From the NCBI RefSeq assembly GCF_009730915.1, contig NC_052473.1, positions 17,938,100 to 18,002,099 of the forward strand: a DNA stretch of 64,000 bases, read 5' to 3'. This stretch comes from Dioscorea cayenensis subsp. rotundata (taxonomy: Eukaryota > Streptophyta > Magnoliopsida > Dioscoreales > Dioscoreaceae). Shown in pieces: positions 23,840 through 41,166 of the stretch (positions are counted from its first letter, which is position 1; each line of letters opens with the position of its first letter). A model generated the notes under the pieces. It had not been told where the DNA came from, made no database searches, and saw nothing but the letters and a program-made list of their open reading frames with translations. Made by a program: the position numbers and the translations under genes.

Positions 23840-24175
23840 TGGTTTGATCATTAGTGAAAAATACATTTATAACTTATGATAGACATGTTAGGGATTACAT
23901 ATGAAAGAATTATGAGTGATACTGGCTAAAATTACACACAATTTAAATGAAAAAACTCAATTTCGTTTGAACCTTTTTTTTTCCCCAAAACTAATAAATA
24001 AAGAAGCCATTATCAATAGACAGCATTTCATGTTGCACATTTTCATGCTTGAAATGCAAGAATAAAAATAAAACAAACCAAATTAAAACTCAATAATAAT
24101 AATAATAATAATGATAATAACTTGTTTATACATAAAAGCACAAAAGTGTATATAATACATTCCATTCGACAACCG
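23840..24175 (+). repeat. MAPKK 3'-flank segment, inverted copy at 57506-57890
   Basis: Read in reverse complement, this stretch matches 57506-57890 over most of its length, including 'tcgaatggaatgtattatat', a trinucleotide array (24092-24120 here, about 9 units; about 22 units there), 'catgaaaatgtgca', and 'gatcaaacca' at the far end. It shows that the 58-60 kb MAPKK pseudogenes came with their 3' flank. Confidence 0.85.
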
Positions 24176-24430
24176 AAAGAAAAACTGCCTACAAATATTG
24201 GTTTTATTTTCTTGATGAATGGCACTAATCGCAAAGATAATATATATTTCGGATCTATATTACATCGAAGACTCCTGTTAGTATGTCGAAAGAATAGCAT
24301 ATAATCTAAAACAACAAAACATGAGGTGCAAGGAAGAGACTTCGAAATGGAACCATAGTTCCTTCCACGGTTCCACAGGGTTTTCTCCCTTAACATGCAC
24401 TACTTTCTCAATTTCGTTCCGGCGGGGCTT

Positions 24431-30552
<6,122 letters not shown>

Positions 30553-30694
30553 CACCGCCTAACTATAGATCCGGCCGTCAATCTCTCCCTGCGACCCGAT
30601 CCCGAGGCGCCTCCGAAGATCTCGCCCGTTCGTCTTTCTGAGAAGTCTTCGTGACTTCGTCTATGGAGAAAAGGGAAGGATCTCTGGGACTCCC

Positions 30695-30703
30695 TTTTAT
30701 ATA
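30695..30703 (-). promoter_or_regulatory. TATA box of the CPR gene
   Basis: TATATAAAA on the minus strand, about 143 bp before the CPR ATG, is the right distance for a leader of about 110 nt. It is the only good TATA in the proximal 200 bp. Confidence 0.6.
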
Positions 30704-31792
30704 CACCGTGGATTCTTATCATAAAAGAACTCAAAAAAAGGACCTTTTAAAGAACCACTCGGTCTTTTGGTGGGTCCCACTAGTGTATTTATGCCACGTG
30801 TTAGAAATTGTCACGATTTTGGGTGGAATTTTCGGGTGCGTTTTTTGGTGTGGCTTTTTAAGCTATGCATCTTCATCGACAACGCCCACCAAACCCGACC
30901 GGTCAAACCACCTAACCCCAACTCAACTCTCAGTTAATTTTTTAGACTTTTTTTCTTTTTTTAAAAACTTTTTTTTACTTTTCAATTATCGATTTATAAA
31001 GATTATTATGTTTATTAGGTAATTTTTTATTTGTGATATAGTTAATATAATTAGGGTAAATAACTTTTAAGAAGTCAATCATAGTTTCCAATGAAAATTT
31101 GGACTTAGAAAAAGTCAACCACAACTGATTGCTTTTGATTAAGTGCGATTTTAATTGTATTAATTGAAATAAATCTCATTAAGGTCAACCCGTTCATTTT
31201 CTAGTTTGGTTTTGATTTGAATTTGTAGGTATTTAATTAATTTGAAATCAAATTGGTTTAAGTAAATCCGATCTATTGCAAAACTCGGTAGTTCAGGGAA
31301 GATAGCTAATTTTTATTTATTTTTTAAAATTGATTTAAATTAAATAAAATTATTTCAAATAGAAAAAACTAATATCGACAAAAGTTTCATAGCCTAGCAC
31401 TACGGCCCTGATGATTTAAAAACCTTGAATTTAAATCCCATTCAATACAATAATGAATTTATAGATGTGGGTCTATGTAGCACAACTATGCAATTAATTT
31501 TTAAAAATACACATGTCCTTAACTATATTAAATATGCTGTATTTGTGAAGGAAAAAAACATATAACCATAAAAATTCAAAATTAAAGATATATATAAATA
31601 GAAAAGTCCTAATTTTCACTTAGTCAATGTGATAATAGTTTTCATATCTGATTTAAATTCAAACATTTAAAAACATAAATTAAAAAAAAATTAAAAATAA
31701 TGAGAATTTTAATGTTCATTAGAGCTCATAAATTGGATTCCATGGAACCAAATCCTAAAAACAAGCACATAATAATTAATACAAACTCATAC
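30704..31792. other. CPR-FLA intergenic region, possible SINE remnant
   Basis: CPR and FLA are both on the minus strand; this is the CPR promoter side and the FLA 3' side. No gene is seen. At about 31388-31440, 'tagcctagcactacggccc' followed by 'ccttgaatttaaatccc' resembles decayed tRNA A and B boxes, but no tail or duplication was found. Confidence 0.4.
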
Positions 31793-32947
31793 TCAGAATG
31801 CAGCAAAGAAGGTCATAGCTACAGCTAAGCTTGCTCCGGCCACCATCCGGGCGGCGCCGGAATTATCAGTGGCAGGGCCAGGTGAACTTGCCTCAAAAGT
31901 GGGCCCACCGGCAATGTCGGTGGTGGTCGGAGATGTAGCTTCACTTGTTGGTGATGCAGCAGTGTTGCTAGAAGGAGTCAATGCAGTACTGTCGCCGGAG
32001 GATGGCGCCGGTGAGGTGGTGGTGGTGGGTGCAGCGGCAGACTTCGCCGGTGCCGGAGATGTTTTTGTTGGCGCCGGAGCAGATTTGGATGATGGAGTTC
32101 CTGATGTCGACTTTGTCGGTGCAGCTGCCGGGCTGCTAGACTTGGTCGGTGCAGCAGTGGTGGTGGTGGTTCCGGTCTTTGGTGGCGGTGCATTGGCCGG
32201 TGGAGATGCGGCGGCGGAGGCGGTGGTTGTGGTGGTGGTCGCCGTCTTCGGTGGTGGTGCATTGGTAGGTGGAGGTGCGGTGGTGGTGGTGGTGGTTCCT
32301 ATCTTGGATGATGGTGCATTGGTGGGTGGAGATGCGGTGGTGGTGGTCGTGGTGGTGGTGGTGGTGGCGGAGTTGGGAGGAGGAGTGGCCGGAGAGTTGG
32401 TCGGAGAAGAAGATTGGAGGTTTTCGATGCCGGGAGGGACGATGATGTCACTGACTTGAAGAATGGAAAGGTCATAAGGTTTGGTGAAGACTTCTTTGAC
32501 GAGATTGGCACCAATTCCGGCGCCGGGGACGGCGGAGCCGAAGCTGACGAGCTCGTCTTCCATGTCGGTGACGTTGAGGAAGCCGGCTTTGTTGGCGGCA
32601 ATGCCGCTGGATTGAAAAAGAGTGGTGAGGATAGTGGTTTTGCCGGAAAGTTTCTCGAGCTTGGCGGCGTCGAAGTAGTCGAGGATTACATGGACGGAGA
32701 GAATGCGTTTGACGACGTCGACAGGGCGGCCGGAGACTGCGTCAATGCCGGAGTCATCGACGGCTAGGATGGTTATGGATTGGCGGGAGTTGATTTGATC
32801 GGCGACGCCGGTGACGGAGAGGAGGTCATTGAAGGAAGAGAAGTCCGGGTACTTTGAGAGGATCTCGGTGATGTTGAAGGTGGCGGAGGTGGTGGAGGAG
32901 ATGGTGGCTATTAGAAGAAGCAAGGGTAATAATGTAATTTTCTCCAT
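31793..32947 (-). CDS. FLA: Fasciclin-like arabinogalactan protein, one FAS1 domain
   Basis: A single 384-codon exon from ATG at 32947. These cell-wall/plasma-membrane proteoglycans act in adhesion and wall architecture, and the single-FAS1 FLA3/5/14 group is often pollen-expressed (family knowledge). Seen: signal peptide at residues 1-22 (hydrophobic 'LLPLLLLIATI'); one FAS1 domain at about 23-170 with H1-like 'SITILAVDDSGI', the YH-region 'VHVILDYFD' and the H2-like 'LSILQVSDIIVPPG'; N-glycosylation sites NIT and NVT. A long Pro/Ala/Thr/Ser region (about 180-360) contains three variant copies of a 'PPTNAPPPK' unit alternating with Thr runs, suited to arabinogalactan attachment. The hydrophobic tail 'MVAGASLAVAMTFFAAF' fits a GPI-anchor signal. 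No frameshift is seen. Confidence 0.93.
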   Translation of the reverse strand: MEKITLLPLLLLIATISSTTSATFNITEILSKYPDFSSFNDLLSVTGVADQINSRQSITILAVDDSGIDAVSGRPVDVVKRILSVHVILDYFDAAKLEKLSGKTTILTTLFQSSGIAANKAGFLNVTDMEDELVSFGSAVPGAGIGANLVKEVFTKPYDLSILQVSDIIVPPGIENLQSSSPTNSPATPPPNSATTTTTTTTTTASPPTNAPSSKIGTTTTTTAPPPTNAPPPKTATTTTTTASAAASPPANAPPPKTGTTTTTAAPTKSSSPAAAPTKSTSGTPSSKSAPAPTKTSPAPAKSAAAPTTTTSPAPSSGDSTALTPSSNTAASPTSEATSPTTTDIAGGPTFEASSPGPATDNSGAARMVAGASLAVAMTFFAAF

Positions 32948-33033
32948 GATTTTGTTTTAATTTTTTAAAATTTTTTGTTTATTTATTTATAATAATAATA
33001 ATTCCATGGATGGTTTAGTGAGAATGGGGTTTG

Positions 33034-33042
33034 TATATATAT
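33034..33042 (-). promoter_or_regulatory. TATA box of the FLA gene
   Basis: A TATATATAC-type box lies about 87-95 bp upstream of the FLA ATG on the minus strand, a typical plant spacing. Confidence 0.55.
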
Positions 33043-33438
33043 GATTTTTAAAGTTTAAAAAGGGTGAGGGATTTCTTTGGTGGAGAAGTTAAGGAATGGT
33101 TTTGGTGCTAAAATTAGTGATGAAATTGTTGGGTTATGAAAAGGAGATGCTAAGCTTGGTTGGGATTGTTCTTGGCCACAATTTTGATTGGTAGGAAATT
33201 AGTGGAGAGGGTTAGAGAGGAAAACATATGATAAAATTTATAATTCTAAACTAATTTAGGATATTTAGATTTTTTTTATTTTTAAAATTTGTTAAAACAT
33301 AACAATACAATAAAACTTAGAACAAGTACTCATTAGGTACACAAACCACAAAATCAACTTCAACCATTGAATCAAAGAGAAAAATAAAATATCAACTCTC
33401 ATGTTTGTAATTTCAGTTGAACTTTATGTTTATGTTTA

Positions 33439-33461
33439 ATATATATATATATATATATATA
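33439..33461. repeat. (AT)n microsatellite
   Basis: Uninterrupted AT dinucleotides, about 11 units. Confidence 0.9.
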
Positions 33462-33659
33462 GAAGAGACATGCATTAAAGAATAATGCCATACATCACGA
33501 ACAAATTTCAAGAAATTTGACACAAATACTAACCCTGGCTTCGAGGTTGCTAACTCCAGACCTAGAAATACGAATCTCAAGCTGGGATTAGCATTCATGT
33601 CAAATTTCGTGAAATCTATTCATGATATATAGCATTACTCTGCATTAAATGAGGAAGGG

Positions 33660-35595
33660 AGTAAACCTATTCCACATAAGTTAACACTTCACTACAAAAC
33701 TTGGCAACAAAGTGAGCTACATAATTAGTAGACCTTTCAACATAGTCCATAGAAACACCACTTATCTCTCGAAGGAGAGAGATACAGTTGTCCACAACTA
33801 AACTCAAATTGCAATCATCACCTTTGCTAGAGCTGATGGCCTAGAAAATACTCAACACATTGGGCTCTAGTTAGACTGCAAAAAAACCTTTAGCCTTGAT
33901 CCAACAAAGGGCTTTGTTGAAGCCTTAGCACTTATTGATGTGGACCTCCTTGGTAGTCACTTCCATGCACATTGCAGCCGCCATTGCACCTTCATAGTCG
34001 TGCACCAATACTACCAATGTGAGAGAAAATTACGACAACACAATTGAATTTTAACTGTCCATGCTCCTGTTTCACCCATCGAGATGTACTACCTTCTCGA
34101 TTATGCCTAGCTTCTATATTTGGAGTGTTAACATTATCGACCATTGGTTGACCACTACACCGCACATCGCAAGGATACCAGGTGGGTTAGAACTTTTACA
34201 CTTCCAAAGTATGTCATTGCGAGCCTTCCAAATACCCCCAACAAACCCATTATCAATCATTGTCATATAGCCACACTAGATTTGTTGTATTATTGGGAGA
34301 ATCAATCCATAAACACCATGCATGGATGAACTATAACTGTTATCACTCTCAATGGCCAACATTATTAAACCATCAGAAAAAGTCAGTCAGAATATGCTCC
34401 ATTGTTTCTCTAGCTAGACCACATATTGAGCATTGATCGTCATATAAGATTGGCTTGATCAATAGTTAAGCTAGGGTTGGCAGGAAAAATGAAGTTGCTC
34501 GCCAAACAAGATGTTTAATTTTAGAAGGTATCCTTGCAAGCCAAATATGATTCCATAGAATTTGGTTGGAGTCCAGTAATGACATAAGTTGGAGCACCTA
34601 GTACACACTTTTGACTACGAAAGTACCCTTGCAATATTCAAGACTCCAACCCAATTTACCTCCCCTTTGCCTTAAGCTGAGAAGAATAGCTAGAATTCTC
34701 TTCATGTATATTCAGTAGATTCATCATCTTTTTACATGTTAAGTACCCATGGATCCTTGAAGAGTTGTATACTGTCCCCGACGCCAACTTGCTAGTAATA
34801 ACCCATCTCAATGATAAGTTGTACATTGAACAATACCCCCGCCCCACATAACTTAGTCAAGAAACCCTCTGTTTTTTTCAAAAATGATGTGTGGGGAAAG
34901 TATCTAGCCTTGAACACTTAGGCAAACAAGGAAGTCAACACAGTCAACAATCACCGCCATTGTTTAGCTAATACCACTCAATTGTGATCATAAAACCTTC
35001 TGAATCCAAGCCTACCCTAAGCTTTACAAACGCACAATTTAGTCTTTGAGAGTCAATGGATAAATCTTCTGCCATGTCCCTTGGAACCCCACCAAAAGGA
35101 GTTAAGCATGTGTTCTAGCTCAGTGCATAAGGTGGTAGGGAGAAGATAGACACTCATAATATAATTTGGAATCACCTGAGCTACCATCTTCCACAAGACC
35201 TCCTTCATAGCCCTTGATAACAACTTGTTGTTTCAATCGTGAATCCACGCTCTTACTCTCTCCTTGATTAGAGCAGAAATAGCCTTTTTACTCCATCCTG
35301 TGGCAGCATGGTGTCATGGATATACATCATTGGTATCTAGACTCATTCATACCTAGAATAGGTGAATGGTTGCCCGCATTCCAACATAAGTATTTGCATT
35401 GTATCTTATGCATGACTTCTAAAAATTCACTTTCTAGCTTGAGGCTTCTTCATATATCTTGAGAATAGATTAATCCACTGTCGCTTCCTTCACCTGGGCC
35501 CTCCAAAATAAAAATGCATCGTCAGCGAAGAAGTTGTGAGTTATAGAAGGGACACATGTCCTGATCATATAATCATGCAATCTACTCTCGCTTTC
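33660..35595 (-). mobile_element. Decayed LINE ORF2 fragment (RT to C-terminal region)
   Basis: On the minus strand the piece near 35500-35560 translates as 'HNFFADDAFLFWRAQVKEAT', the FADD catalytic box of L1-type reverse transcriptase. Further on come 'ARYFPHTSFL' and 'VGVGDSIQLFKDPWV' like the region between RT and zf-RVT, then zf-RVT-like and RNase H-like DNA towards 33700. Stops and frameshifts are frequent. Nothing corresponding to ORF1 or the endonuclease is visible, so this is a 5'-truncated or rearranged old copy. Confidence 0.7.
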
Positions 35596-35599
35596 TACC

Positions 35600-36990
35600 T
35601 GTTAGAGCAAAGCTAATATTAGTTTGTTTAATCTTTATTTTAAATCTAAAAATAAACTAATACAAGTTTGTTGTTGATGTATGATTATCTTGAAAGGTTA
35701 TTTTGGTTTATAAAAACTTATTTCATCTAGATTTAAAACATTTAAGTTTTATAATTAATACCAATGTATATATGAATAATAATAAAAAATAACAACTATG
35801 GTATTTGTTAGTGTTAGTTCCGCCGATGTGGTTTGTGGTTTACAGGACACTCAAACACTCATAGAAAGCTTACACAAACCAAACAAGAAGGAGACACACA
35901 AGATTAGTAACCCAGTTCGGTGTCCACTCGCCTACGTCTGGGGGGCCAAGCCCGGAGATAAACAACCCACTAAAAGAGGTGAAAAATAGATGAATACAAA
36001 CACTTGTCACTCACTCTCCCAACAATAAAGATCACTACTCTCTCTAAATTGTCTAGTGCTCACACTCTCTCCTCCACAGGTGATATCCACAATTTTCGAG
36101 CAAGGTAGCTTATATGGACGCCTCAACATCCCAAATATAGCACATACCTCTTTTATAATCTCCGCGGCTACTAATTTAAAACTTTCCAAAATTAGTTGTT
36201 GCAACTTCTGTTGTAACATAAGTTACAACATGACCCTGACTCCTGACTTGACTGAGTTCTGATTACATTGCGGACGACCTCAAGACCCATCAACCTCCTG
36301 GTTTTGCTTAGTCCTAGTGGGTGCAGCCAAATCTCCTGATCCCAACTGCCGACAACTAGCATACCTCCTCAGTTCCTTATCACAGGTCCCCTGCAAAGGG
36401 TGCGACGTCCCTCGTGAGTCTTCACGAAACTTGCCAAACTTGATCTTCAATTCACCCAAGTTTTTGGTCTTTAACTCTTCTCAAGAATAGATCTTCAATC
36501 GATCAATTCAATCATGCCAACAATAGGCATGTCTTCAAATCTTGCCCCTTAATAGTCTTCAATCATCCCTCATTAAGGTTTCTTCAAATCATGCCATCAA
36601 TAGTCTTCAATCATACCATTGATAGATATTTTTTTCAATTAAAGCTCCATCCATATTTAGTCTTCAATCAAAACACCTAAATATGGTCTTGATATAATCT
36701 TGTCTTCAAGTTGTAACACATTGCCAAAAATAGCTCCACCAAGATTTTCAAGATATTTGCCTCCAAGTCAAGACTCTTTACTATGTCATCATGCCTTGCC
36801 GCTCCTTGAGGGCTTTGATGACGAGGGCTGCGGCGGACGGCACGACGGAGACCTTGGCCTGCCGGTTCTGGACGGTGAGCTTCACCGTCACGCGGAGACC
36901 CTTATCATTAATTGTGCCACATCACACAGGTTGCCACACCATCTTGACTATATGTCAAATCATGCCAATTATAGTGTAGTTACACTAACA
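35600..36990. mobile_element. LTR-like block (copia type), possible solo LTR with insertion
   Basis: The block starts TGTTAG and ends CTAACA. At about 35905-35960 it has the phrase 'cccagttcggtgtcc' followed by 'cgcctacgtctggggggcc', a familiar signature of a class of plant copia LTRs. Repeats of 'tcttcaatcat'-like phrases fill 36480-36700. The 5-bp flanks (ctacc and gttag) do not match, so the boundaries are uncertain. An RPL12 gene fragment lies inside it. Confidence 0.4.
36793..36900 (-). pseudogene. RPL12: Fragment of 60S ribosomal protein L12 gene
   Basis: About 108 bp on the minus strand encode '[20 protein letters not shown]' followed by '[13 protein letters not shown]', which matches the central, highly conserved part of plant RPL12 (uL11). 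No stop occurs within it. Homology ends abruptly on both sides: what precedes 'GLRV' and follows 'KALKE' is LTR-like DNA. GC content is far above the surroundings. It is a captured or duplicated host-gene piece, not a working gene, because the rest of the roughly 166-residue protein is missing. Confidence 0.85.
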
Positions 36991-37037
36991 GTTAGATCGG
37001 ATGAAATGGATATAAATAAACGAAATAAAATATTTAA

Positions 37038-37384
37038 AGTTTTAGTTATGTATCTATCAATCCCATACATAACACTTATTCAAATCCTTTTTCATTAATG
37101 ACCCTTTTCATTAATGAAAGAAAATAATTACACAAAGTTATAGTTTTGTATCTATCAATCCATCCATTCATAAAACTCATTCAAACCCTTTTTATTAATG
37201 AAAGAAAATATATACTCAATGTTTTGGTTATGTATCTATCAATCCACCCATTCATATAACTCATTCAAACCTTGTTTAAGTAATGACCCATTTCATTAAT
37301 GAAAGAAAATATTTACTCAAAGTTTTAGTTATGTATCTATCAATCCACCCATTCATAAAACTCATTCAAACCTTTTTTTCATTA
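37038..37384 (+). repeat. Minisatellite, four copies of an 80-101-bp unit
   Basis: Copies start at about 37038, 37139, 37220 and 37321. Each contains 'tatgtatctatcaatcca', 'attcataaaactcattcaaa' and 'attaatgaaagaaaata', and copies differ by presence of an 'aatgaccc..ttcatt' segment. Confidence 0.85.
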
Positions 37385-37998
37385 AATCCAAAAGCCATTT
37401 AATCTCCTAAAATAGTAATCAATTTAAAGTCAGTTAATGACTTAGTTGCAAAGCAATTAATTGCTCAAGATTAGTAAACAGGGTGGCAGAAGTTTACCAT
37501 AAATTTCCACCAACTTTCTTTGACTCTTGGTGTCATTTAATCAATATCATGCTCTACATCCCCATTAATAGAAACCTATACATGTCTATCGAAGGTTATG
37601 TCAATAATTGATTATTTCCTAGATTAGTGATGCTTTATATGGTGATTTCTAAATTAGTGATGTTATGTATGGTAGTTGTTGTATAGATTTTTTACTAGGC
37701 TAAATTAGTGTAGTTTTCTTAAGTTGCAACTAATTGGTTATAAGTTATCTTGTATACTGTACAATGACAATATGAACATACGACATTTTTTCTCTCCCAA
37801 AAGCTTTTTTCTTCAATGTCATATTGTTACCTATATATATCTATGACATATGAATACTTGTTCTCCTAAGTTTCTTGGTACTTCAACTAGAAAAAGAGGA
37901 TTAAGTGAAGTACAACTTCAACAATTCATGCATTGTCAAACACTCCATGCATTGTAGCATGGCTTTGCACATATAACTTAATTTAATTCTCTAAGTCC

Positions 37999-38002
<4 letters not shown>

Positions 38003-38036
<34 letters not shown>
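38003..38036. repeat. (AT)n microsatellite
   Basis: About 17 AT units, about 70 bp upstream of the small frame at 38107. Confidence 0.9.
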
Positions 38037-38038
<2 letters not shown>

Positions 38039-38106
38039 TCCTTCATACCTGCATATATACACATCCATACAAGCCTCATATCCTCACAACTTGAAAAGAA
38101 GATACA

Positions 38107-38507
38107 ATGAAGAAGTATGATGAGGAAGAGCCAAAGCAAAACAACTTTGGTATACCCTTTTCATTCCAAAGAGATGATCTTGTTGTCTCTCATCTTCTCA
38201 CTCATGAAAAAAACATCCAATGTCTCATCGGTGATATTTTTATAGAGAATGTGGTAAAAGTACCATTTGAATGGGAAATTCAACCCGGGAAGTCCAAAAA
38301 GCACACCAGATCTTGAATTTTTCACCTGTTCTTAGCCCTCCTCCGGCAGTTGAAAGTGCAAGAATAGCTCGACAACATCATCGAGATAAGCTTTTATCGC
38401 TAATGCATGACTCGACAAATTCTTCAACACAATGCAATGGTTGTTTTTTCAAGCCATTACTCAAGAGAAGCTTTAGATTTATATACAAGTCTTGTTCATC
38501 CAATTGA
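38107..38507 (+). pseudogene. Small DUF688-like plant protein, frameshifted
   Basis: An ATG at 38107 opens 69 codons ending in 'VPFEWEIQPGKSKK'. A motif of the form VPFxWExxPGxPK is a hallmark of a plant family of unknown function (DUF688 and relatives). The next frame offers 'PKSTPDLEFFTCS' just after it, as family members usually continue, and a third frame then reads 'PVLSPPPAVESARIARQ' and on to a stop at 38507, also plausible family sequence. Two small indels therefore separate three coherent pieces. It is either a recent pseudogene or a gene with assembly indels. The function is unknown. Confidence 0.45.
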
Positions 38508-38739
38508 TGTTGAGTATCATGTGTATAATTTTGAGTATCATGTATATATCATTAATATTATACATATTAACTCATGTATATACATGATCGTGCCATTATT
38601 TGTCATCTTGTAACATTAACATGTTTTTTATCTTTTATTTTCCTTGTGGAAAAAAGGACATTAATATAGTTTATATTCTTTATTTTCCTAGTATAAAAAA
38701 GATGTAGATAGACAAACAAGTACAGAAGTGCATTATTTA

Positions 38740-38925
38740 AAGGTGGTTTGTAAATCTTTAAAGGATAAATTCCTCTATCATGCAATTTTGAAAGGACTGG
38801 AAAGTACGTGCTCTTCACGGACCTGACACATACTTCTCACAAGGGGACCTGTGTATTGCAAATTGAGGGGTTCAAACTCATGACCCCTTATTCGTAAGGC
38901 ACAGTGGTACCTCTTGGCTATGTGT
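38740..38925 (-). mobile_element. SINE-like element with tRNA A and B boxes
   Basis: On the minus strand an A-box-like TAGCCAAGAGGT (at 38920) is followed about 40 bp later by a B-box-like GAGTTTGAACCCC (near 38880-38867), the spacing of a Pol III promoter in tRNA-derived SINEs. Downstream phrases ('aagagcacgtact') are not tRNA. No clear tail or target-site duplication was found. Confidence 0.4.
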
Positions 38926-39445
38926 AGGTTTTTGAAATAATAATATAACCTTGCTCATCAAGAAGGGAAGTTATTTAAGTAATGAGAAACTAATGAATCT
39001 AAACCATTACTTGGATCTTTTCCTAATAAGGCCCGTCTACATAATGGGCTTTATCATTTGAAGTTCATTTGATACTTTTCAATAAATTTTTTTTAAAAAG
39101 TGAATAAATAAGTTTGTGAAACTGATAAATAAAATTTATAATTAGTCTAAGAATGTTGTATTTAACTATCATTAATAATCTGATTTTTTTTATGTAAGTT
39201 TATTCTTTTTATTTAAATGAAAAAAATCTACAATATTTTTATCACTTTATTTTCTCTGCATTCCATATATTAAATAAAATTAATTATTAACATGTGTTGT
39301 TTTTTCTGAATACTCACATAAAAGACATAAAAAACCACTCCAATTCCATAGTTCAAAAGTTAAGTAACATATAAAAAAACATTATAACATTTTAAAATTA
39401 AAAATAAACTATAATAACAAACGTCCCTCCACACAAACTAAACTA

Positions 39446-39493
39446 CCCTAACCCTAATCCTAATCCTAACCCTAACCCTAACCCTAACCCTAA
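39446..39493. repeat. Interstitial telomere-like repeat, eight CCCTAA units
   Basis: Eight hexamers without gap: six perfect CCCTAA and two TCCTAA. The period is 6 (TTAGGG type), not the 7-bp TTTAGGG of most plants. Confidence 0.9.
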
Positions 39494-39807
39494 TTTGCCG
39501 CATGACTTATGTAGTGAGGTTAGTGGCAAGGCACATGGCAACTATTAAACTTTCCAATTAACTAAATCAATGAAACAAACACTATCTCAACAAAAAAACA
39601 TTAAAAACATTAAAAATTCACATAAAAATTTAAATTAAGGTTTTTATAGTTAGCCCTAACACCACCACCATCATCTTACTATTTAACTTTATGCATCCAT
39701 ATCCATTCTTAGTACTGAATGATGTGGCTTTTTATCCATTAAAAAAACCTTATTTTTTTATAATTTTTAAATATTTTTCACTGTGTTTTTTTATTTAAAA
39801 ACTATCC

Positions 39808-39971
39808 CACGTGACCACCACCCTCCTTTCTTTTGACCGGATTCTGCGACCCTTTGGATACTCGTTCGTCCGCACGTGCGGATCGCACGTGATGCGCACC
39901 GCCTCACGTGATTCCGTGCGATGCGGGCGCCACGTGGCCCGATGTGGTCAGCGTATCGGCGGTGACACGTG
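39808..39971. promoter_or_regulatory. Cluster of six CACGTG G-boxes
   Basis: CACGTG starts at 39808, 39873, 39886, 39905, 39931 and 39966. Several have ABRE-like flanks (CCACGTGG, GACACGTG). G-boxes bind bZIP and bHLH factors; six in 164 bp far exceeds chance. No adjacent gene start is recognised. Confidence 0.6.
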
Positions 39972-41134
39972 CAAAGAGACGTAAGGTACGGGTTTGCTTA
40001 TTTTATTCTGCGGTTATTCTACTCATTTCCTTTGTATTGTTCTTATTTGTGCTTCTTTTTCTTTTTAGCCCCTGATTTTTCTCATAATTGTTTTTCATCC
40101 TTATGTTTACACTTACGTCTATGTACATGAGTTAATGTCTCGGACGCGCGCTCACCTCATGGATGAGAATTTGAACTCTTACCTTTTTTACGCATAACAT
40201 GAAAAACCCATATTGATGTCTCTAGCAACTTCAACTAAATGGTTTTGATAAAATATTACATATTTACCGTTGCTTATTTTATTGATATTTGAAATATAAT
40301 GAGAGGATGATTGCTCGGTAAAATTTAAAATTATCAAATAATAATAATAAAATTATTTATTTAGTGAGTAGTCGATTAAAAAATTTAACAAAATTTATAG
40401 TATAAATAATTATGACCATATTAGAATTTTAAGCAATCTTTATTTGTTTAATTAGTGTTACTTTAAAAATCAAATAAATTAATTAAATCAAAATTAATTC
40501 TCTCTCTATATATAAGTGATCAATCATGTACCAGCATTATTATATAAAAACCTACTAATATCTATAGCTCAATTATTGGATTCAAATCTAATAGCTATGT
40601 CATTGCACACATGTTAGCTACAGGTCTACTGAGATTTGATGAACAGTAAAAATAAATTAAAACACCCTCCAATCTAGAGAAATATACAATGGTTTAGGTA
40701 CTATTTATACACTTATTTATTTTTTTTATACATTTTTTTATTTCTTTAATCATACATTAAGAAGCAGTCAAGGATCCTAGATTTTTCATATTGGAGTTAA
40801 ATACTTTTATCGCTAGACTATTGCAATAGTGGTTCAATTCTTTATAAAATTTTGACATACAAAAACAACATGCAAATATTTTTATTTGTGAATTTTATTA
40901 TTAAAGGGGTAAAAGTAAAATTAGAGTTGGTTCAAGGGGGTGGAAAGCAAAAAAAAGAAAAAGAGATTAATTATATAAGAATGAAGAGGGTGTGAAGAGG
41001 GTTAATTATGAAGGGGTTAGGGTTAGGAACGTGGGGAATGATTCCTTCACTGACCATTCTCCATTTGTTTAACCAATCTTTGACCGTTGGTTCCCGTCAC
41101 CGTCCAAGCCCATTCCTCCTACCCTCTTCTTTCA

Positions 41135-41166
41135 CACGTGTCCCGTTTCACACGTGTACGCACGTG
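41135..41166. promoter_or_regulatory. Cluster of three CACGTG G-boxes
   Basis: CACGTG at 41135, 41151 and 41161 within 32 bp, the first two in ACACGTGT context. TTGACC-type W-box cores lie just upstream (about 41060-41095). Confidence 0.5.

Noticed and set aside
31869..32459. Long open frame opposite the FLA gene, rich in Val and Gly
   Set aside because: It is the mirror of the Pro/Thr/Ala-rich repeats of FLA. The repeat composition keeps the other strand open.
36500..36720. CRISPR-like short repeats ('tcttcaatcat')
   Set aside because: Irregular spacing and imperfect copies in plant LTR-like DNA, with no array structure.
39446..39493. Chromosome end
   Set aside because: Only 48 bp of telomere-like repeat with ordinary sequence on both sides, so it is interstitial.
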